Shown here in pieces: positions 51,132 to 54,798 of a stretch of 54,798 nt of DNA. Origin of the DNA: Basidiobolus meristosporus CBS 931.73. Taxonomy: Eukaryota; Basidiobolomycota; Basidiobolomycetes; Basidiobolales; Basidiobolaceae. The DNA lies in NCBI GenBank assembly GCA_002104905.1, contig MCFE01000597.1, positions 1 through 54,798 on the forward strand, written 5' to 3'. The translations under genes were made by a program, and so were the position numbers. A model generated the notes under the pieces. The model did not search any database. It was not told where the DNA came from and worked only from the letters and a program-made list of their open reading frames with translations. The first letter of the stretch is position 1, and every line of letters starts with the position of its first letter.

Positions 51132-52063
51132 ATGTCCAACCTAGAGCTGAACTTTGCCCAGCTCATGGCTGCCTTTATCTAACTACAGCAAGACCATGCA
51201 GACCTCACAAACACTCTTGCTCAGTTCCAGAACCAAAGTGTCCAGCAAACTAGCCATGTCCCAGTCTACCAAGAACCCAAGTATACTCCTGCTACCAAGT
51301 TCAATGGCTCTGAGAATGAATTCCGTGGCTTCATCAACATGGTGAAGAACAATCTTGCCCTCCAGCCCAACCGGTACCCCACTGACCAGGCCAAAGTTGG
51401 TTTCATCTCCAACCTGCTTACTGGTACAGCTCTCAAGTGGTTCTCCCCATTAGTGCAGACTAACTCTCCCCTCCTCAGAGACCACCAAGCTTTTTTCACT
51501 GAAATGGAGCTAACATTTGGTAACCTTGACCAAGCCAGAACTGCTGCCAACAAGATCAAGACCCTCAAGCAAGGGAACAAACCGCATCAGTCTATGCCTC
51601 AGAATTCCAACAACTCTCCAGTGACCTCAGCTCCTGGGGTCAAGCAGCCCTGATTAGCCAATTCCAAGATGGCCTCAATGATGAAGTTTGTGATCTGCTA
51701 CTCACACTCCCAGATCCAGATACATTGGTTGAAGCTATGCACCAAGCAATCCGGTGTGATAACAGACTATTCCAGAAGAAGCAAAAGAACCGTCAAAGAC
51801 ACATTCCTGTTGCAGTCCCAGCCCCTCCTGCTCCCCAAGTCACTCCAGAAGATCCCACGCAGATTGATAGTGCCAAATACAAGAAACTATCAAAGAGTGA
51901 AAAGTCCAGACGTCAACTAGCCAACCTCTGTCTATATTGTGGCCTATCAGGTCACTTTGCCAAGTCCTGCCCCAACAAGAAGTCCAGCTTCAAGCTGATG
52001 CAGTCCTCCAGTAACCAACCTGATTCAGATCTGTTGGGAAACTCCAATGTCCAGTTGCACTGA
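51132..52063 (+). pseudogene. Gypsy gag pseudogene
   Basis: It starts with ATG at 51132 (MSNLELNFAQLMAAFI) about 400 bp after the LTR. An in-frame TAA at 51180-51182 follows after 16 codons, with a clear gag capsid region beyond it (NRYPTDQAKVGFISNLLTG, GTALKWFSPL). A one-base frameshift near 51582 moves the frame to the part that ends with the zinc knuckle CLYCGLSGHFAKSC (CX2CX4HX4C, near 51930). The protein would form the particle shell. Two lesions break it. Confidence 0.87.
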
Positions 52064-52068
52064 CAGGC

Positions 52069-54798
52069 TTGCAACTGGACCCACCCATGAAAATCCAGCA
52101 TATCCAAGAATCTTCCTTTGCCACAAAATCTATCCAGTCCTTGAGAATGCCTTTCAAAATCCAGATCCCTGACTCCAGTCCTGTTCCAGCCCTAGCCCTG
52201 ATTGATTCCAGTGCTCATCCTGTTTCATTGACCAAGCCTTTGTCCAGAAGCACTCTATTCCTGTTTCCTTGAAATCCTGTCCAGTCCAAGTAGAAGTTAT
52301 TGATGGAAGATCACTCTCCTCTGGTGCCATTACCCATGAAACATGCTTACTCCAGCTGTCCAGTACTGCCCACCAAGAAAGAATTGCCTTCTACATCATC
52401 AACTCACCACACTATCCTATTGTGCTTGGAAGCTCATGGTTGAGCTACCACAATCCAAGTATTGATTGGAAATCCAAAATCCTGTCATTCACCAGATCCC
52501 ACCAAGTCAACTCCATGAAATCTCCAGACCCTGATAACCGTGAAAAGACTGTTGCCAACAGTTCAGCAGCCCAAGATACCTTGCCAGCCAAAGGAGCCCC
52601 CTCAGCAAACATACCAGCCAAGTACCAAGAGTTTGCCCATGTCTTTGACAAGAAGAAAGCAGAACTCCTCCCTGACCATTGGCCTTATGACTGCCCTATT
52701 GACCTTGAAGAGGGAAAAGTCCCTCCATTTGGCCCAATATATAACCTCTCCCAACCAGAGTTGAAAGAACTCCATGGTTATATTAAAGAAAACCTCCAGA
52801 AGGGTTTTATTCAGCACTCCAAATCACCTGCTGGAGCCCCAATCCTCTTTGCCAAGAAGAAGGATGGCACACTCAGAATGTGTGTGGACTACCGTGCTTT
52901 GAATAAGATCACAGTCAAGAGCCGCTACCCCCTGCCCCTGATCAACAAACTGTTGGATCAGCCATCTGCTGCCCAAGTCTTCACCAAGATTGACTTGAGA
53001 GGAGCATACAATCTTTTCAGAATCAAGCCCGGTGATGAATGAAAACTGCCTTTTGCACAAGATATGGTCACTTTGAATACAAAGTAATGCCATTTGGCCT
53101 CACCAATGCCCCTGCTGTGTTTCAACACCTCATGAATGACTTATTCCGTGAATACCTTGACCAGTTTGTGGTAATCTACCTTGATGATATTCTCATATAC
53201 TCCAAGAGCCAAGATGAACATGATGAACATGTCAAGAAAGTATTGAGAAAACTAGACTCTGCCAGTCTCTATGCCAAGCTAGAGAAGTGTGAATTTGACC
53301 AGAGAGAAGTGGAATTTCTTGGTTATCTCATCAGCCCTGAGGGAACAAGAATGGACCCAAAGAAAGTTGACTCAGTCCAATCATGGAAAACTCCAAGCTC
53401 AGTCAAGGAAGTACAATCCTTCCTGGGATTTGCCAACTTCTACCGCAGGTTCATAGCCAACTGCTCCAAGATAGTCACCCCTCTGACAAAGCTTACCCAG
53501 AAGAACACACCTTTTGCCTGGAATGAGGAGCAATCCAGCTCATTCAACCAACTCAAGAAATCTTTCCTGAAGGCCCCCCTGCTTGCCCACCCTGACCTTG
53601 AGAAGCAACTCATAGTGGAGACTGATGCTTCTGATTTTGCCCTTGGTGCCATACTCTCCCAGCATGATGAGGACAATGTGTTGCACCCCATTGCATTCTA
53701 CTCTTGCAAGCTTTCCCCTGCAGCGATCAACTATGATATCTATGATAAGGAGTTGCTTGCCATCATTGTAGCCTTTGAGCAATGGAGACACTACCAGGAC
53801 GGTGCAAAACACAAAATCAAAGTCTTCTGTGACCATAAGAACCTTGAATACTTTGCAACTTCTAAAGTACTGAACCGGAGACAAGCCAGATGGTCACTCT
53901 TCCTGTCCAGCTTTGACTTTACTATCACCTATAGACCTGGGGCAAAACAAGGAAAGCCTGATGCCCTGTCCAGAAAAAATGAATATGCCCTGGAAGAGGG
54001 AGAAGATGCCTGTCGGCAAATGGAACACCCATTGCTGAGCAAAAAACGTTTTGAGATTCTTGCCACCCAGTCCTCAAGTCTTGTCATCCCTTCTTTCCTA
54101 GTAAGGATATCAGAATCCCAAGCCTCTGATTTGACTTCCAGCACCGTCAAGAAATATCTGGAATCCCCAGTTGGGCCCCCTCCCAAGTTCCCAAACATCC
54201 AGAACCTGCATTTGGTAAACAACCTCATCTACCACAAGCAGCAGCTTTATGTCCCAGACCTTGCCACCCAGCTAGACATCATTAAGTCTTGGCATGATTC
54301 AATGGCTGCAGGCCACTTTGGTACTGCCAAAACCTGGAATGCTATCAAAAGAGATTTCTGGTGGCCTAGAATGATAACTTTTATCAAAGAGTACATTCGG
54401 ACTTGTGGTATTTGCAACCGTGCAAAACCAGCCTGACACCAGCCCTATGGACTTCTTCAACCCCTGCCTATCCCAGAACACCAATGGAGATCTATATCTA
54501 TGGACTTCATTACTGACCTCCCTGAGTCATGTGGCTTCAACGCTATACTTGTAGTGGCTGACTGGCTGACCAAGATGGCTCACTTTATCTCTTGCTGTAA
54601 GAACACTGATGCAAAAGAAACTGCTGCTTTAGTCCTGAATAATATTTTCCGCCTTCAAGGTATCCCCAGTGATATTGTGTCAGATAGAGGCCCACAGTTT
54701 GTGTCCAAGTTTTTGGAAACACTTCATGCAATACCTTGGTGTTCAAGTCAAGCTCTCTACTTCCTTCCATCCACAGTCTGATGGCCAGACTGAAAGAA
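52069..54798 (+). pseudogene. Gypsy pol pseudogene (protease, RT, RNase H, integrase; incomplete)
   Basis: The protease active site reads IDSSA, where retroelements have D-S/T-G-A, and a one-base loss just after it shifts the frame. The frame resumes from 52269 with protease remains and VLGSSWL. RT follows: [19 protein letters not shown], then [12 protein letters not shown], a TGA at 53040-53042 where the family has Trp, and the intact YLDDILIYS. RNase H has TDASDFALGAILSQ and DHKNLEYF. The integrase zinc domain keeps H..H and C-x2-C (AGHFG ... RTCGICNRAKPA), then TGA at 54434-54436. The core has MDFITDLPES and SDRGPQF, a frameshift in the T run near 54712, and HPQSDGQTE at the window edge. 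Confidence 0.92.

Larger units (their letters stand above)
50206..54798 (+). mobile_element. Ty3/gypsy (Tf1/sushi-like) retrotransposon, runs off window
   Basis: A 5' LTR, a self-complementary primer-binding site, gag with one CCHC knuckle, protease, RT, RNase H and integrase follow in gypsy order. It is inserted into copia pol. The 3' half of integrase, any chromodomain and the 3' LTR lie outside. Lesions in gag, protease, RT and integrase show this copy is not autonomous. Confidence 0.93.

Overview
The window is nuclear DNA of a fungus. The evidence is short GT-AG introns (49 to 62 bp) in an RNase T2 pseudogene, TATAAATA core promoters 42 to 50 bp upstream of ATGs, AATAAA signals about 85 bp after stops, a secreted protein built from CBM19-like chitin-binding modules, and Ty1/copia, Ty3/gypsy, PIF/Harbinger and probable CACTA-type transposons. 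The phylum cannot be fixed from sequence alone. The RNase T2 remnant resembles the zygomycete RNase Rh pattern, which hints weakly at an early-diverging lineage.

Layout. Positions 1-2.6 kb have normal CpG content and hold a decayed RNase T2 gene (329-959, +) and an apparently intact Gfo/Idh/MocA-family dehydrogenase (1390-2517, -). Positions 3.2-16.4 kb form a CpG-depleted island of old transposon debris: a Harbinger transposase remnant with one terminal repeat, copia LTRs, and a CACTA-like transposase fragment. Positions 16.4-40.4 kb return to normal CpG content. This block is dominated by one intronless 15.9-kb gene (19134-35024, -) for a predicted 5296-residue secreted protein, with about 2.7 kb and 5.4 kb of flanks in which I recognise no gene. 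Positions 40.4-54.8 kb are a second CpG-depleted island, a nested pile of copia elements, a palindromic Harbinger-type MITE inside one copia LTR, and the 5' end of a Ty3/gypsy element that runs off the window.

The main object of interest is the giant protein. It has a signal peptide and a Kex2-like site, then seven near-identical 975-bp units, each with four cysteine-rich CBM19-like modules. A stalk of about 2200 residues follows, made almost only of Ser, Thr, Glu, His, Lys, Pro and Arg. Then come 76-residue tandem repeats and a last CBM19-like module at the C-terminus. It has chitin-binding-like heads at both ends, no catalytic domain that I can see, and no GPI-type hydrophobic tail.

The two retrotransposon families appear to start reverse transcription in two different non-standard ways. 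The copia family has a primer-binding site complementary to the anticodon arm of a CAU (methionine) tRNA, as in half-tRNA priming. The gypsy element has an 11-nt site matching the predicted 5' end of its own transcript, as in Tf1-type self-priming. Every transposon coding region read here is broken.
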